Part shown: in pieces, positions 1-8,616 of the stretch
Numbering within the stretch: position 1 is the stretch's first letter
How the letters are laid out: the number at the start of each line of letters is the position of its first letter
The notes under the pieces: model-generated
What the model was told of the DNA's origin: nothing
Databases searched by the model: none
The model's input: only the letters and a program-made list of their open reading frames with translations
Position numbers and translations under genes: made by a program
NCBI GenBank assembly: GCA_964407285.1
Contig: CAYOVG010000038.1
Coordinates: 1 to 28,728, forward strand
DNA from: CAYOVG01 sp964407285
Lineage (GTDB): Bacteria > Desulfobacterota > Syntrophobacteria > Syntrophobacterales > Syntrophobacteraceae
Direction: 5' to 3'
Length of the DNA stretch: 28,728 nucleotides

Positions 1-1298
1 TCCCCTCCCGCGAGCGGCTTGGTGAAGTAGTCGATGCCGCCGGCTTCGAATCCTCGCACCTTGGTGGCGACGTCGTCATTGGCCGAAATGAAAAGAATCG
101 GGATATCCGCTCCTCCCGGAGCGCGCCGGATGCGCGTGCAAACCTCGAAACCGTCCATGTCCGGCAGATTGACGTCGAGCAAAACGAGGTCGGGATGCAG
201 CGTTTCGGCAAGTTCGATCGCCTGGCTTCCATCCGCGGCGGATTGCGTTTGAAATCCCGCCTGCCGCAGGATTGCGGCAATCATCCTTGCGGTTATCGGA
301 TCGTCGTCCACAATGAGAATAACGACATTTTGCACCTGGATTCGCTGGTCATCGGGCCGGCAGTCGTTGCCCTCATCGCACGGCGACGCCGTCACCACCC
401 GGTTGCGGCCCTCCCGCTTCGCCTGCATGAGGGCGCTGTCCGCGCGCCGGATCAGGTTCTCGCCGATTTCACCTTCCCTTAATTCGGCAACGCCGAAACT
501 GGCCGACAGCGGACGGTCCACCCGCCTGCATCCGTTTTGTGCGAACTCCGCGCGCAAACGTTCCGCAAGCAGCGCCCCGCCCTTCGCATCCGTGCAGGGC
601 AGAAGGATGGCGAATTCCTCTCCACCCCAACGGGCCGGAAGGTCTTCCATCCGCACCGTCTCGCTCAGGAGCGTGGCGAAGGATTTGAGCACGATGTCCC
701 CGACGTCGTGGCCGAACATGTCGTTGATGCTCTTGAAATGGTCCAGGTCTGCCATGACGAGCGTAAGGGGATAGCCATGCCGCCTGGCTTCGCTCAGCTT
801 GGCCTTGAAGATCTCGTTGAAGCGTCGGCGGTTGGCCAGCCCCGTCAGTTCGTCGGTGGAAGCCAGTTGAGAAATGGCGACGTTGGCCTGGTCCAGGTCG
901 CGCACGCGGCATGCCAGCGTCGCCTGCAATTCGACGACCCGCCGTCCCACTCCCAGGCGCGCCTGCAATTCCTCGATGTCGTAGGGCTTGGCAATGTAAT
1001 CGTCCGCTCCCGCATTGAGTACCTCGACGATGTCTTTCTTATCGTCACGGGCCGTGAGAATGATGAGATAGTGCGGGTCAACCGTGTCCCTCTCTCGCAG
1101 TCTGCGTATGATCTCCAGGCCATCCACACCGGGCATCATCCAGTCGAGAATCGCCAGCCGCGGATGGTCGGGTTCGTTCAGAACCCGCCATGCCTCATTT
1201 CCATCGGCAACGGACAACACCTCGTAGCCCCATCTGGTCAACACCGTCTGGAGGATTCGACGCGATGTGCTGTCGTCATCGGCAAGCAGCAATCTCAT
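1..1298 (-). CDS. Response regulator diguanylate cyclase, REC-GGDEF-REC (C-terminus beyond left edge)
   Basis: A PleD-like signalling protein that should synthesise cyclic di-GMP when phosphorylated. The first 432 residues are visible and the frame is still open at base 1. An N-terminal receiver domain (about 1-118) has the acidic triad DDD at 7-9, phospho-acceptor Asp52 in LDWMMPG and the conserved Lys104. A GGDEF domain follows (about 145-305) with the active-site motif GGEEF at 225-229 and the inhibitory I-site RxxD at 216-219, so it is predicted to be catalytically competent and product-inhibited. A second receiver (from about 325) has Asp375 in LLDVNLPD and Lys427. The REC-GGDEF-REC order is less common than REC-REC-GGDEF. 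The ATG has a GGAG about six bases upstream. It is divergent from the EAL/HDOD gene at 1650. What follows the second receiver cannot be seen; an output domain or simply the end of the protein are both possible. Confidence 0.93.
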   Translation of the reverse strand, partial: MRLLLADDDSTSRRILQTVLTRWGYEVLSVADGNEAWRVLNEPDHPRLAILDWMMPGVDGLEIIRRLRERDTVDPHYLIILTARDDKKDIVEVLNAGADDYIAKPYDIEELQARLGVGRRVVELQATLACRVRDLDQANVAISQLASTDELTGLANRRRFNEIFKAKLSEARRHGYPLTLVMADLDHFKSINDMFGHDVGDIVLKSFATLLSETVRMEDLPARWGGEEFAILLPCTDAKGGALLAERLRAEFAQNGCRRVDRPLSASFGVAELREGEIGENLIRRADSALMQAKREGRNRVVTASPCDEGNDCRPDDQRIQVQNVVILIVDDDPITARMIAAILRQAGFQTQSAADGSQAIELAETLHPDLVLLDVNLPDMDGFEVCTRIRRAPGGADIPILFISANDDVATKVRGFEAGGIDYFTKPLAGG

Positions 1299-1649
1299 GG
1301 TGTTCTCCGCTCCGGGAGTCGAGGCAGCGTCTTTCACGAAAGTCTCTATCCTTTGACATTGAATGCAGTATAGACGGGAAACGAAAACTTTCAGGTCTGT
1401 ACAATACAATCCGAATCGAAGTAATTTATATAGGGAAATCCACGAGAGAACAAGCTTTCTTTCGCAGAACGCTCACAAGGAAGGTAAGACGGAAACCGGC
1501 GTCGCCCGCGCGCATGCGACGGCTCTCCACCTTTTCCGTTCACTCCGCGCTTCTACCGGCTGCTCGCCTGTGGTATACTACGTTTCACCAACTTCAATAT
1601 CCCGTGCGCAATTTCTTACTTCACATCCGCAAACGGCAAAGGGGATGGA
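1299..1649. other. Divergent intergenic region between the two cyclic-di-GMP genes
   Basis: About 350 bases without a convincing gene. It must hold the promoters for the minus-strand diguanylate cyclase and the plus-strand EAL/HDOD gene. On the minus strand a TATACT hexamer at 1372-1367 could be a -10 element, but no good -35 hexamer is correctly spaced. On the plus strand the best candidate is the extended -10 near 1571. No RNA gene or strong hairpin was seen. Confidence 0.5.
1571..1579 (+). promoter_or_regulatory. Candidate extended -10 promoter element for the EAL/HDOD gene
   Basis: The bases TGGTATACT form an extended -10 (TGn followed by TATACT). The corresponding -35 position is a poor match, as is common for extended -10 promoters. 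Transcription would start near 1586, giving a leader of about 64 bases before the ATG at 1650. Confidence 0.4.
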
Positions 1650-2861
1650 ATGGATGTCTTCATAGCAAGACAGCCGATCTTCGACACGAAGCAGAATGTA
1701 TTCGGCTACGAGCTTCTGTATCGAGCGGGAAAGGAAAATGTCTACTCGGCGGTGGATGGCGATAAAGCCTCCCTCTCCGTCATTGGGAACGCCCTCCTGG
1801 TCATAGGCTCTCACCAGGTTTCCGAGGGCAAGAGGGCCTTCGTCAATTTCACCAGGAAGCTCCTCATGGAGGGAGCGGCGGGCTACCTCCCCAAGGAGAT
1901 CGGTGTCGTCGAGATACTCGAGGATGTGGAACCCGACGACGAATTGATCGAAGTTCTGAAGCAACTCCGTTCCCAGGGGTATACCCTTGCGCTGGACGAT
2001 TTCATACTTCGGGGAAACGAGTACAATCCCTTTTTGAAACTCGTCGATATCATCAAGGTGGATTTTCGGCTGACGGAAGAATGGGAGAGGGAAGCCATCG
2101 CCAGGCGATTTCCCGTGGCGGGGCGGGTGAAGCTCCTTGCGGAGAAGACCGAAACCCGCGAGGAGTTCGAACAGGCCATCAGGCTGGGGTACAGCTACTT
2201 TCAGGGATATTTCTTCTGTAAGCCGGTTATCATCGCGAGGCGCGACATTTCCGGGCACAAGATGAGCTACCTGCAGATCCTGAAGGAGTTGAGCGCGGAA
2301 TCCCCGAGCTTCAAGAAGATCCAGAAAATTATCGAGCATAATCCCTCGCTCGCCTACAAGCTGCTCAAGTACATCAATTCCGCTTTCTTCGGTTTGCGCC
2401 GGGAAGTATCATCGATCAAACATGCCCTCGGACTTCTGGGGGAGGAGGAAATCAGGAAGTGGGCCGCCCTGGCGACCATAATGGAACTGGGAGCGGACCA
2501 GCCGCAGGAACTGCTGAAGCTTTGCCTGCTCAGGGCGCGTATCAGCGAGAAACTCGCAACCCTGGCCGGCCGCAGACCTCAGAGGTCCGAACACTTCTTC
2601 ACGGGACTGTTCTCCTGCATGGACGTTCTTCTCGGCAGACCCATGGAGGAGATTCTCGACGGTCTTCCAATCCCGACGGCCGTCAAGGATGCCCTTCTCG
2701 GCAGGGAAAATGAATTCAAGGCGGCTTTCGACCTCGTTCTCGCCTACGAAAAGGCGGACTGGGCGGAAGTATCCACGCAGGCCGACGGATTGGGCGTGCG
2801 GCTCTCGGACTTCTCTCAGGCCTATTCCGATTCCATTGAATGGGTCGACAAGATGTTTTGA
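1650..2861 (+). CDS. EAL/HDOD two-domain signalling protein (YuxH/CdgJ type)
   Basis: A 403-residue protein with an N-terminal EAL-like domain (about 1-195) and a C-terminal HDOD domain (about 205-395), the architecture of the YuxH/CdgJ family. In the EAL part the signature is ELL within GYELLYR. The loop after the Asp pair reads DDFILR instead of DDFGTG. The Asn in FVNFTR, the Glu in EILE and the QGYFF-KP ending are retained. The loss of the DDFG loop suggests a cyclic-di-GMP-binding or protein-interaction domain rather than an active phosphodiesterase, as for most of this family. The HDOD part (ILKELS to about FSQAY) lacks metal-binding HD residues, which is normal for HDOD. An AAAGGGGA ribosome site lies just before the start. 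It is divergent from the diguanylate cyclase and probably belongs to the same circuit. Confidence 0.9.
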   Translation: MDVFIARQPIFDTKQNVFGYELLYRAGKENVYSAVDGDKASLSVIGNALLVIGSHQVSEGKRAFVNFTRKLLMEGAAGYLPKEIGVVEILEDVEPDDELIEVLKQLRSQGYTLALDDFILRGNEYNPFLKLVDIIKVDFRLTEEWEREAIARRFPVAGRVKLLAEKTETREEFEQAIRLGYSYFQGYFFCKPVIIARRDISGHKMSYLQILKELSAESPSFKKIQKIIEHNPSLAYKLLKYINSAFFGLRREVSSIKHALGLLGEEEIRKWAALATIMELGADQPQELLKLCLLRARISEKLATLAGRRPQRSEHFFTGLFSCMDVLLGRPMEEILDGLPIPTAVKDALLGRENEFKAAFDLVLAYEKADWAEVSTQADGLGVRLSDFSQAYSDSIEWVDKMF

Positions 2862-2935
2862 TGGAGCGCCCGCGTCATCGCCCGTTCATCCGTCAGGAGC
2901 ACCGGTGGATGTGACCCCTGGTTTGCGCTTCCCGA

Positions 2936-3889
2936 TCACCCTTTGTTCTCCGCCGGGTCTTCATCTATCCAGTATGGTTTCTCGCCGAAGTAGGAATGGA
3001 TGCTGCTTTCCCATTCACGGTCGGTGAAGTCGGGTCGATCTTCCCTGGAAAACGAGGGAGCGTCGGCGAGCTTTTCCCTGTCCATATTCCGCAGGCTGAG
3101 CTTCCCGTCTTTCAAGGTGATGGCGCGCCACGGCGCCGCAATCTCTTTATCGTCCTTGTTCTCTCCCAAAATGTTTCCCACGCTGAGTATTGCGTAGGTT
3201 ACGCGGCCGAAGGAAGGATCGAAGACGAAGTCGTCGACTTCCCCGAGCTTCTCTCCCCCCTTACTCAGCACATCCTGGCCGAGATATTCCGCGAGCCGAT
3301 GTAAGGGAACCGTTACGGATTTCGGAGGCGGTGAAACGTCATCTCCCCGTCTTTGCATGGAAATCGGGGCCGGACCGCCATAGGCCCGGGCAATCTGCGG
3401 GTAGTCGGTCTCACCGGGCATTCCGTAATAGCTGTAGATAGTCCTTTCCCATTCGGAACTGGTCAGATCGGGCCAGTTGTCCCGGTCGAAGCTCGGCGCC
3501 CCCTTCAGTATCCGGTCGGTGATGGCGGTGGTGAACACTCCGCCCCCGGCCGGGGTAGCCACAACCTCCCAGGGCAGCGGGACGAGTTTTTCTCCGACGG
3601 CATTCGGACCCGAAGTGGATAGTATAATAAAATCCGCATACCCGTTGGGGCCGATAACGAGATTATCGATTACCCCCAGGACCTCTCCGGACTTGCCCCT
3701 GATTTCTCTTCCCATTATCGAGCTGATTCTGTGCATCTGGGTGTCGGCGGCGCGCCGGCTCACATCACCCGCTTCGGGATGCGCGCTTTTGCCCGCATCC
3801 ATCGGTGAACGGGCGTGCAGGGGCGGGAACACCGGCAGCGCAACCAGCGCCGCCGAAAGCATCAGCAATAATAGGGCAGGCTTTCTCAT
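2936..3889 (-). CDS. Exported protein with two PRC-barrel domains
   Basis: A 317-residue protein. The chosen ATG gives an immediate Sec signal peptide (RKPALLLLMLSAALVALPVF, then a cleavage-like LHA) and has GAGG eight bases upstream; a longer in-frame start would put 27 unrelated residues ahead of the signal. After the signal come two similar modules. The first, around 45-135, begins SIMGREIRGKSGEVLG; the second, around 190-290, begins YLGQDVLSKGGEKLGEVDD. Both have the Gly-x-x-hydrophobic pattern and following strands of PRC barrels. Each module ends with a similar FDRDNWPDLT/FSREDRPDFT segment plus a Trp-Glu and Ser-Tyr-Tyr/Phe-Gly stretch, so the protein is an internal duplication. Function is unknown; the family occurs as envelope stress or scaffold proteins in many Proteobacteria. 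The following alanine dehydrogenase has the same orientation but a separate promoter. Confidence 0.82.
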   Translation of the reverse strand: MRKPALLLLMLSAALVALPVFPPLHARSPMDAGKSAHPEAGDVSRRAADTQMHRISSIMGREIRGKSGEVLGVIDNLVIGPNGYADFIILSTSGPNAVGEKLVPLPWEVVATPAGGGVFTTAITDRILKGAPSFDRDNWPDLTSSEWERTIYSYYGMPGETDYPQIARAYGGPAPISMQRRGDDVSPPPKSVTVPLHRLAEYLGQDVLSKGGEKLGEVDDFVFDPSFGRVTYAILSVGNILGENKDDKEIAAPWRAITLKDGKLSLRNMDREKLADAPSFSREDRPDFTDREWESSIHSYFGEKPYWIDEDPAENKG

Positions 3890-4028
3890 TGCATATCCTC
3901 TTCCGGGTTCGGCCGGTCCCATAGGGCGGACCGGCCCGAAGACAACATTGAACACTCGGGATTTACGCACACGTTATATCTTCATTTAATTCTCCCGGAG
4001 AGAATATAAAAGGGGTATCCGGATTATT

Positions 4029-5153
4029 TCACACCCTGAGGGCTTCTTCCGCGGGCTTGTAGAATTCCTCCAGTCCGAAGGCCTGCGCCACGGGCAGGCA
4101 GGTTATCTTTCCCTCGTACATGTTGAGCCCCTTGAGGAGCGCCGGTTCGCGCAGGCAGGCCCCGGCCACGCCGAGGTTCGCCAGTTTCAACCCGTAGCCG
4201 ATCGTGGCGTTGTTCAGGGCGAAGGTCGAGGTCCTCGCGTATGCGCCGGGCATGTTGGCCACGCAGTAGTGGAGGACGTCCTCCTCGATGTAGACGGGGT
4301 CGCTGTGAGTGGTGGGTCGCGATGTCTCGGCGCATCCGCCCTGGTCGATAGCGACATCGATGAAAACCGCGCCCGGTTTCATGATCCGCAGATGGTCCCT
4401 GGTTATGAGCTTTGGGGCTCGCGCCCCGGGAATCAGGACCGCGCCGATGACCATATCGGCGTACTTGATCGCCCTCTCCAGGTTGAAGCTGTCGCCGAAA
4501 ACCGGAAAGACGTTCGGAGACATGATATTGCTCAGATGTTCGAGGGTTGGGAGCTTGATGTCCATGATGGTGACCTTCGCTCCGAACCCGGCGGCGACGC
4601 GGGCGGCGTTGGCCCCGACGGCGCCTCCGCCGATAATGGCCACGGACGCGGGCGAGACGCCGGGGACCCCCGTGGCGAGGAGGCCTCTTCCGCCGTGGAC
4701 TTTCGCAAGATAGTACGCTCCCATGATGGGAGCCATTCGTCCGGCCACCTCGCTCATGGGCTTGAGGAGCGGAAGCGAGCCGTCATGCTCCTGCACCGTC
4801 TCATAGGCGACCGCAACGACGCCTCGTTCCATGCAACTGCGCGTCAGTTGCTCGTCGGCGGCGAAATGGAAATAGGTGTAGATGATCTGGCCCGGCCTCA
4901 TGAAACCGTACTCGGGAGGAAGGGGTTCCTTGACCTTCACGATCATGTCCGAACGGGCCCAGATTTCTTCAGCCGTATCGACAATGACAGCCCCGGCGGC
5001 TGTGAAATCGTCGTCGGGAATACCCGGACCCAGCCCGGCTCCTTTCTGAATGTACACCTCGTGTCCCGCCGTCACGTAAGACTTGACCGCCGACGGAATC
5101 AGCCCCATTCGATATTCGCTATTCTTGATTTCCTTTGGACAGCCGATTTTCAT
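4029..5153 (-). CDS. ald: Alanine dehydrogenase
   Basis: A 374-residue NAD-dependent L-alanine dehydrogenase that interconverts alanine with pyruvate and ammonium. The length matches the family. The start at MKIGCPKEI is the conserved family start and puts the active-site residues at canonical numbers: Arg15 (NSEYR), Lys75 (VKVKEP) and His96 (YTYFHFA). The Rossmann motif GGGAVGANAARVA begins near 173, and the catalytic Asp is in FIDVAIDQGG near 270. A longer in-frame start 35 codons upstream was rejected because that stretch is not family-like. A good promoter lies at 5298-5270, so the gene is probably transcribed separately from mnmG upstream. In a fermenting or syntrophic anaerobe the enzyme may act in alanine synthesis or overflow as well as catabolism. 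Confidence 0.97.
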   Translation of the reverse strand: MKIGCPKEIKNSEYRMGLIPSAVKSYVTAGHEVYIQKGAGLGPGIPDDDFTAAGAVIVDTAEEIWARSDMIVKVKEPLPPEYGFMRPGQIIYTYFHFAADEQLTRSCMERGVVAVAYETVQEHDGSLPLLKPMSEVAGRMAPIMGAYYLAKVHGGRGLLATGVPGVSPASVAIIGGGAVGANAARVAAGFGAKVTIMDIKLPTLEHLSNIMSPNVFPVFGDSFNLERAIKYADMVIGAVLIPGARAPKLITRDHLRIMKPGAVFIDVAIDQGGCAETSRPTTHSDPVYIEEDVLHYCVANMPGAYARTSTFALNNATIGYGLKLANLGVAGACLREPALLKGLNMYEGKITCLPVAQAFGLEEFYKPAEEALRV

Positions 5154-5269
5154 GGGTGGAAAGGCTCCTCTGCACTTAAGGTGGGTGTGGCGCGCCGACC
5201 TCTGCCTGCTCTGCGGAAAACAATGCTTCTCCATGGAAGCGCCCTGACCGGGCAGCATTCATTTAATAC

Positions 5270-5298
5270 TTTATACTTGCTTTTTCACCGGACCTCAA
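5270..5298 (-). promoter_or_regulatory. Sigma-70-type promoter for ald
   Basis: Read on the minus strand, a -35 TTGAGG at 5298-5293 and a -10 TATAAA at 5275-5270 are separated by 17 bases. Transcription would start near 5263, about 110 bases before the ald ATG. The leader has short GC-rich inverted repeats (for example GCCC/GGGC around 5240-5253) but no recognisable riboswitch. Confidence 0.65.
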
Positions 5299-5313
5299 TT
5301 CCCTTGAAGAGCG

Positions 5314-7209
5314 CTACGCCTGCGAAATGGTCTGATCCGGCGTTCCGCCTCCCTGAAATCGCTTCAGATAGATCATCAAAATGGAAATCGCCGCGGGGGT
5401 AACGCCGGGAATCCGTGAAGCCTGCCCCAGAGACAACGGACGGATGGCGTCCAGTTTCTGTTTGATTTCGTTCGATAGCCCCGGGACCCGATCGTATGGA
5501 AATCCTTCGGGAATGACGATACGCTCCAGGTGCCTGAACTTTTTCACCTCCGCTTCCTGGCGACGTAGATAGCCTTCGTATTTGCACTCCACTTCCACCT
5601 GCTGCTTTACCCTTTCGGGCAGCGTCACCGGAGGCGGGGAGAGCGCTTCCACGTCCTCGTACGTCAGTTCCGGGCGTTTGAGCAGCCTGTCCAGGGAGAC
5701 GGGTTCCTCCAGTGGATTGGACCCCTTCTCCCGTAGCGCGGCGTTGATTTCGCGGGAGGGGCGTATGCGCGTCGAGCCGAGTCGCTCCAGTTCCGACCGC
5801 AGGGCGTCCTTCCTGTCCAGGAGTTCCTTGTACGTTGCATGGGAATGGAGCCCCAGTTCAAAGCCCTTTTCGAGGAGGCGCAGGTCGGCGTTGTCCTCGC
5901 GCAGCAGGAGCCGGTGTTCGGCCCGTGAAGTGAATATCCTGTACGGCTCGTTGGTGCCCCTCGTCACCAGGTCGTCCACCATGACCCCCATGTAGGCTTC
6001 TGAACGGTCCAGGATGAATGGCGGCCGTTTTTGCACCCGCAGGGCCGCGTTGACGCCGGCCCACAGCCCTTGGGCCGCGGCCTCCTCGTAGCCGGATGTT
6101 CCGTTGATCTGGCCTGCGAGGAAGAGTCCCTTGACGAGCTTGGTTTCCAGGGTGGGGTGCAGTTGCGTGGGTTGGATGAAGTCGTATTCGATGGCGTAGG
6201 CGGAGCGCATGATTTGTGCTTCCTCGAGCCCCGGAATCGAGCGCACTATCTGGACCTGGACCTCGTAGGGCAGTGAGTTGCCGGTCCCGCTGGCATAGAT
6301 CTCCTCCGTATCCAGCCCTTCGGGTTCGAGGATTATCTGGTGGTGCTCCTTGTGGGGAAATTTCATGATCTTGTCTTCGAGCGAAGGGCAGTACCGAGCC
6401 GAAACTCCCTGGATGGTTCCGTTGTAGAGGGGGGAAAACCGGATGTTGCGCTGAACGATGTCGTGGGTGCGATCGTGGGTTCGTCCTATGTGGCAGAGCA
6501 CCTGCGGCAGTGAAATCCCGTTCGTGAAGAGGGAAAACGGGCGCGCTTCGGGGTCTCCGCCCTGGGACTGGAACCGGCTGAAGTCGATGCTGTTCCGGTG
6601 AATGCGCGCCGGAGTGCCGGTTTTCATCCGGCCGATCTCGAATCCGAGACCGAGCAACTGTGCGGGCAAGGCGTTGGAAGGGAACTCGCCGGCCCGACCC
6701 GCCGGAATCCGGCACGATCCCACATGCACGAGACCATGCAGGAAGGTGCCCGTGGCCAGCACAACCGCCGGAGCTTCCACTGCCGTTCCGAACTGGTCGA
6801 TGATTCCGGCCACGCGGCCGTCTTCGACGAGGAGCGATTCCACGAGAGACTGCCTGATGTCGAGGTGCTCCTGCAGTTCGAGCGCGTGCTTCATCAGGGT
6901 CCGGTAGCGGACTTTGTCGTTTTGAGTGCGCGTGCCCCGCACGGCCGGTCCCTTTTTCGTATTGAGCCACCTGAACTGGATGGCGGTCTTGTCGGTCACT
7001 CTGGCCATCTCGCCGCCGAGGGCGTCTATTTCTTTCACCATGTGGCCCTTCCCGATGCCTCCGACGGAAGGCGAACACGGCATGTGCGCCACGGTATCGA
7101 GAGTGATAGAGAGCACCAGGGTGCGACACCCCATTCTGGCCGCGGCAAGCGCTGCCTCGCAGCCCGCATGTCCCGCTCCTACCACGATTACGTCGTACTT
7201 GTTGCGCAT
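5314..7209 (-). CDS. mnmG: tRNA uridine-5-carboxymethylaminomethyl modification enzyme MnmG (GidA)
   Basis: A 631-residue FAD protein that, with MnmE, installs the (carboxymethyl)aminomethyl group on wobble U34 of several tRNAs. The N-terminal dinucleotide motif is VVGAGHAGCEAALAAARMG. The conserved MPCSPSVGGIGKGH segment near 50, the ARYCPSLEDK cysteine motif near 280 and the EGYLRRQ/C-terminal helical domain are all present. Length is normal. The start chosen (MRNKYDV) fits the family; about 49 codons of open frame upstream are not conserved-looking. A GGAG lies about ten bases before the ATG. A palindrome, CCATAGGCTATGG at 7226-7238, sits just upstream. The partner mnmE is not in this window. 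The gene is divergent from the radical SAM gene at 7343. Confidence 0.98.
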   Translation of the reverse strand: MRNKYDVIVVGAGHAGCEAALAAARMGCRTLVLSITLDTVAHMPCSPSVGGIGKGHMVKEIDALGGEMARVTDKTAIQFRWLNTKKGPAVRGTRTQNDKVRYRTLMKHALELQEHLDIRQSLVESLLVEDGRVAGIIDQFGTAVEAPAVVLATGTFLHGLVHVGSCRIPAGRAGEFPSNALPAQLLGLGFEIGRMKTGTPARIHRNSIDFSRFQSQGGDPEARPFSLFTNGISLPQVLCHIGRTHDRTHDIVQRNIRFSPLYNGTIQGVSARYCPSLEDKIMKFPHKEHHQIILEPEGLDTEEIYASGTGNSLPYEVQVQIVRSIPGLEEAQIMRSAYAIEYDFIQPTQLHPTLETKLVKGLFLAGQINGTSGYEEAAAQGLWAGVNAALRVQKRPPFILDRSEAYMGVMVDDLVTRGTNEPYRIFTSRAEHRLLLREDNADLRLLEKGFELGLHSHATYKELLDRKDALRSELERLGSTRIRPSREINAALREKGSNPLEEPVSLDRLLKRPELTYEDVEALSPPPVTLPERVKQQVEVECKYEGYLRRQEAEVKKFRHLERIVIPEGFPYDRVPGLSNEIKQKLDAIRPLSLGQASRIPGVTPAAISILMIYLKRFQGGGTPDQTISQA

Positions 7210-7342
7210 CTTTTCAATTCTCCTGCCATAGGCTATGGTTTTGCCGGGAGGGGCGCGGTGCGCGGAAGCCGGAACACCGGCCGGCGCATCACCCCGCCGG
7301 CGTGACGAATTCTTTTCCCCATGCGCTTTGCAGGTACAAAGG

Positions 7343-8275
7343 ATGATGGAAATCAAACCCTATCGCGACTACAACAGCTACCTGCGCGGTCTCTTCGGAT
7401 GCCGCGTTCAGAAGATCACCGTGGACGCCGGTCTCACCTGTCCCAACCGGGACGGGACCCTGGGCAGGGGAGGGTGCATCTACTGCAACTCCCGCGGTTC
7501 GGGAACGGGCGCGCATCAGGCGTCCATGAGCGTAACCGGGCAGATCGAGGCGGGGAAATCTTATCTTGGGAGACGCTACAAGGCGAGAAAATTCTTGGTC
7601 TACTTTCAGTCCTTCAGCAACACGTATGCGCCTCTTCCCGTGCTGAAACGGCTCTACGGAGAAGCCCTGGGCGTACCGGACGTTGTGGGGCTGACCATCG
7701 GCACCCGGCCGGACTGCGTTTCGGACGAAGTCCTGGACCACCTGGAGGAAATCTCCGGGGAACGCCTGGTCTGGATGGAATACGGGCTTCAGTCGTCACA
7801 CGACGATACCCTCGCACTCCTTCGACGTGGCCACACGGCAGCCGACTTCGAGGATGCCGTCCGGCGAACTCGGGTTCGCGGGATTCCGGTCTGCGTTCAC
7901 GTGATCCTGGGGCTTCCCGGGGAGACGCCCGAGATGATGCTCGAGACGGCGAGGTTTCTCGCATCCCGGGACATCCAGGCGGTGAAGATCCATTTGCTTT
8001 ACGTGGTTCGGGGAACCACTCTGGACGAATGGTACAGGGACGGGAAGTACGCATGTCTTACGAGAGATGCCTATGTTTCGGCGGTGGCGGACTTTTTGTC
8101 TCTGCTTCCTCCTCATGTGATCGTCCAGAGGCTCACCGGTGATCCTCATCCCGACGAACTGGTCGCGCCTTTGTGGGCGCTGGAAAAGCAACGGAACCTG
8201 GACGCAATCCATTCATACATGGCGGACAAAGGCTTACGTCAGGGGGTACGCCATAAGGATTCACGGAATACATAA
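7343..8275 (+). CDS. Radical SAM protein, YhcC/TIGR01212 type
   Basis: A 310-residue radical SAM protein of the YhcC-like family, related to the Elp3 radical SAM domain. The cluster cysteines are Cys33, Cys45 and Cys48, in the spacing CX11CX2C characteristic of this family rather than the usual CX3CX2C. Other family blocks are visible: GTRPDCVSDEVLD near 118, WMEYGLQSSHDDTL near 145, and HVILGLPGETPEMM near 185. The biochemical role of the family is not established. Two adjacent ATGs (7343 and 7346) follow a weak AAAGG site, so the exact start is uncertain by one codon. It is divergent from mnmG, a tRNA modification gene, which is suggestive but not proof of a related function. Confidence 0.88.
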   Translation: MMEIKPYRDYNSYLRGLFGCRVQKITVDAGLTCPNRDGTLGRGGCIYCNSRGSGTGAHQASMSVTGQIEAGKSYLGRRYKARKFLVYFQSFSNTYAPLPVLKRLYGEALGVPDVVGLTIGTRPDCVSDEVLDHLEEISGERLVWMEYGLQSSHDDTLALLRRGHTAADFEDAVRRTRVRGIPVCVHVILGLPGETPEMMLETARFLASRDIQAVKIHLLYVVRGTTLDEWYRDGKYACLTRDAYVSAVADFLSLLPPHVIVQRLTGDPHPDELVAPLWALEKQRNLDAIHSYMADKGLRQGVRHKDSRNT

Positions 8276-8436
8276 CGCGACATGTAGTGGTGACCGGCGG
8301 TAAAGATAGCGCGACGAAAGGGATTGCACATAAGTATGCCGTTTGTATTCGTGCTTGTGCTTGAATCGATGCTCCGCAACGATTATGTTTACAAACTGGC
8401 GGATGCACGCTCATTGCTCTGAAAGGAGTCGATGAG

Positions 8437-8514
8437 CGGCGGGGTCGGTTGTGCGGGACCGGTGGGCGTGAGACGCCCTGAAAGGTCCTCGCGTTCATTG
8501 GTAGAGCCCCGCCG
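8437..8514. other. Nested three-stem inverted repeat, possible structured RNA
   Basis: Three stems lie one inside another. The outer is CGGCGGGG (8437-8444) with CCCCGCCG (8507-8514). The middle is GCGGGACC (8453-8460) with GGTCC, a bulged T and CGC (8484-8492). The inner is GGGCGT (8464-8469) with ACGCCC (8473-8478) and a three-base loop. In total 22 pairs are possible, nearly all G-C. It has no U-run, so it is not a normal intrinsic terminator. It could be a small RNA, a remnant of a mobile element or a transcription-blocking hairpin; strand is undecided. Confidence 0.5.
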
Positions 8515-8535
8515 GGTTCCGGAAAACGGTGTTTC

Positions 8536-8565
8536 TTGACACTGCCGTCCGAGTTGGGATACGAT
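8536..8565 (+). promoter_or_regulatory. Near-consensus sigma-70 promoter for gspG
   Basis: A perfect -35 TTGACA at 8536-8541 and a -10 TACGAT at 8560-8565 are separated by 18 bases. Transcription would begin near 8572, about 45 bases before the gspG ATG. Confidence 0.65.
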
Positions 8566-8616
8566 GAGGTTCCTGTGCAAGTGATTCGATTCATTAAGAA
8601 TGTGGAGAAAGGCGAT

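Larger units (their letters stand above)
8276..8616. other. Intergenic region with a nested hairpin and the gspG promoter
   Basis: This stretch of 341 bases has no convincing protein gene. It contains the nested inverted repeats at 8437-8514 and the promoter at 8536-8565, both listed separately. The part from 8276 to about 8430 shows nothing recognisable. Confidence 0.5.

Noticed and set aside
1353..1374. TTGACA followed by TATAGA as a plus-strand promoter
   Set aside because: The spacer is only ten bases, too short for sigma-70 recognition.
8432..8539. Possible 35-residue small ORF behind GAAAGGAG
   Set aside because: The spacing from GGAG to the ATG is only three bases, the peptide is Arg/Ser/Pro-rich without features, and the sequence is better explained by the nested hairpin.
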